A stretch of 64,000 bases of DNA from Bacteroidota bacterium. GTDB lineage: Bacteria; Bacteroidota; Bacteroidia; B-17B0; Aurantibacillaceae. Below, piece by piece: positions 63,692 to 64,000 of the stretch. Position numbers and translations under genes: made by a program. Positions within the stretch are counted from its first letter, which is position 1. The number at the start of each line of letters is the position of its first letter. The stretch covers positions 1 through 64,000 of the forward strand of contig JAJONO010000007.1 of assembly GCA_021323535.1 (NCBI GenBank), in the 5' to 3' direction. Below the pieces are notes generated by a model. It was not told the DNA's origin, did no database searches, and was given only the letters and a program-made list of their open reading frames with translations.

Positions 63692-63874
63692 ATTTGTTGT
63701 GATAGAGAGTTTAGTCAGGAAATTGGTGCTGACATAACTTTACCCATGCCAATCATTGGCGGTTTATATGGTTTCAAAAGCGAAGACTTAAATAAATGTA
63801 AAAAAGATTTTGAGTATTCGACACCTGATATTTTTTTTGAATACTATACAGAGAAAAAAGTAATTTCTAAATGA
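63692..63874 (+). pseudogene. Gene fragment (3' part only)
   Basis: An open frame with no usable start, preceded by a stop at 63689. It encodes ICCDREFSQEIGADITLPMP, then IIGGLYGFKSEDLNKCKKDF and a C-terminal IFFEYYTEKKVISK. The amino-acid usage looks coding and the TGA overlaps the ATG of the next gene (ATGA), so it is probably the tail of a decayed or 5'-deleted gene. The protein family is not recognised. Confidence 0.5.
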
Positions 63875-64000
63875 AATGGGTGCTTGTCATAAAATTCATG
63901 TTTACTTTAAGTTTTTTGTTTTCCCAAACCGACACTTCCCATTTCATCAAAGTCAACTTTCTTTACGGATCAAAACCAAAGCGTAAATATAGATCTACCG
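63871..64000 (+). CDS. Secreted protein, N-terminal part (truncated by window edge)
   Basis: Starts at the ATG at 63871, overlapping the stop of the preceding fragment. The signal peptide is WVLVIKFMFTLSFLFSQ, followed by HFIKVNFLYGSKPKRKYRST. The VNFLYGSKPK wording recalls a conserved Bacteroidota family of unknown function. The rest lies beyond the window. Confidence 0.55.
   Translation, partial: MKWVLVIKFMFTLSFLFSQTDTSHFIKVNFLYGSKPKRKYRST

Overview
The window reads as a chromosome segment of a Bacteroidota species. Supporting signs are Por/type IX secretion (T9SS) C-terminal sorting domains, a PorE-like OmpA protein, OstA-like and WG-repeat proteins, fused ribBA, a fused 2-oxoacid dehydrogenase E1, a bidomain Rhs/YD-repeat protein with Bacteroidota-type core wording, -7 boxes of the TAnnTTTG type and almost no Shine-Dalgarno sites. 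The exact lineage cannot be read from the window.

Layout. (1) 1-10564, minus strand: a polymorphic-toxin locus. A 1552-aa Rhs protein is followed downstream by at least three orphan C-terminal cassettes. Each begins inside the end of the Rhs core, carries a different toxin-like tail and, where complete, is followed by a small membrane, lipoprotein or secreted candidate immunity gene. The spacers between cassettes are duplicated and carry a long GC-rich hairpin and a terminator. (2) 11.1-13.9 kb: an Nei/Fpg-type DNA glycosylase, a DUF72 protein and a DUF763 protein ending in a consensus beta-clamp-binding pentapeptide. (3) 14-19.7 kb: a tightly overlapping operon (CinA C-terminal domain, pyrophosphatase, DUF421, cupin), then a very Asn/Gly-rich disordered protein, an SPW-like membrane protein, a secreted barrel-like protein and two tiny lipoproteins. 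Three of these genes have sigma-54-type -24/-12 promoters at nearly identical distances from the start codon. (4) 19.7-27 kb: a propeller/Y_Y_Y/SpoIIE phosphatase sensor followed by two SBBP-repeat T9SS cargo proteins.

(5) 27-38 kb: envelope polysaccharide genes. LptF/G-type permease, two glycosyltransferases and an OstA-like protein overlap end to end. Another GT2, a pRiA4b ORF-3-like protein, a GT4, a methyltransferase and a Wzx-like flippase follow. (6) 38-51.9 kb: housekeeping and metabolism: ispE, lysC-lysA, serC, a WG-repeat protein, a CoA pyrophosphatase, ribBA and an SF1 helicase, with clear hairpin terminators between units. (7) 52-64 kb: an outer-membrane barrel, a BtrH-N/DUF4872 protein, a PorE-like OmpA protein, a rhomboid protease, a tandem pair of small secreted paralogues, a MazG-like pyrophosphohydrolase, an OmpH/Skp chaperone with a well-formed promoter, a membrane protein, an NlpC/P60 lipoprotein, fused E1, a small lipoprotein, a gene fragment and a truncated gene at the right edge.

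The strongest candidates for new biology are the modular Rhs cassette array with its hairpin-bearing spacers, the proposed sigma-54 stress regulon at 16-20 kb, and the clamp-motif DUF763 protein beside two DNA-repair-type genes. No tRNA, rRNA, CRISPR array or intact insertion sequence was recognised.
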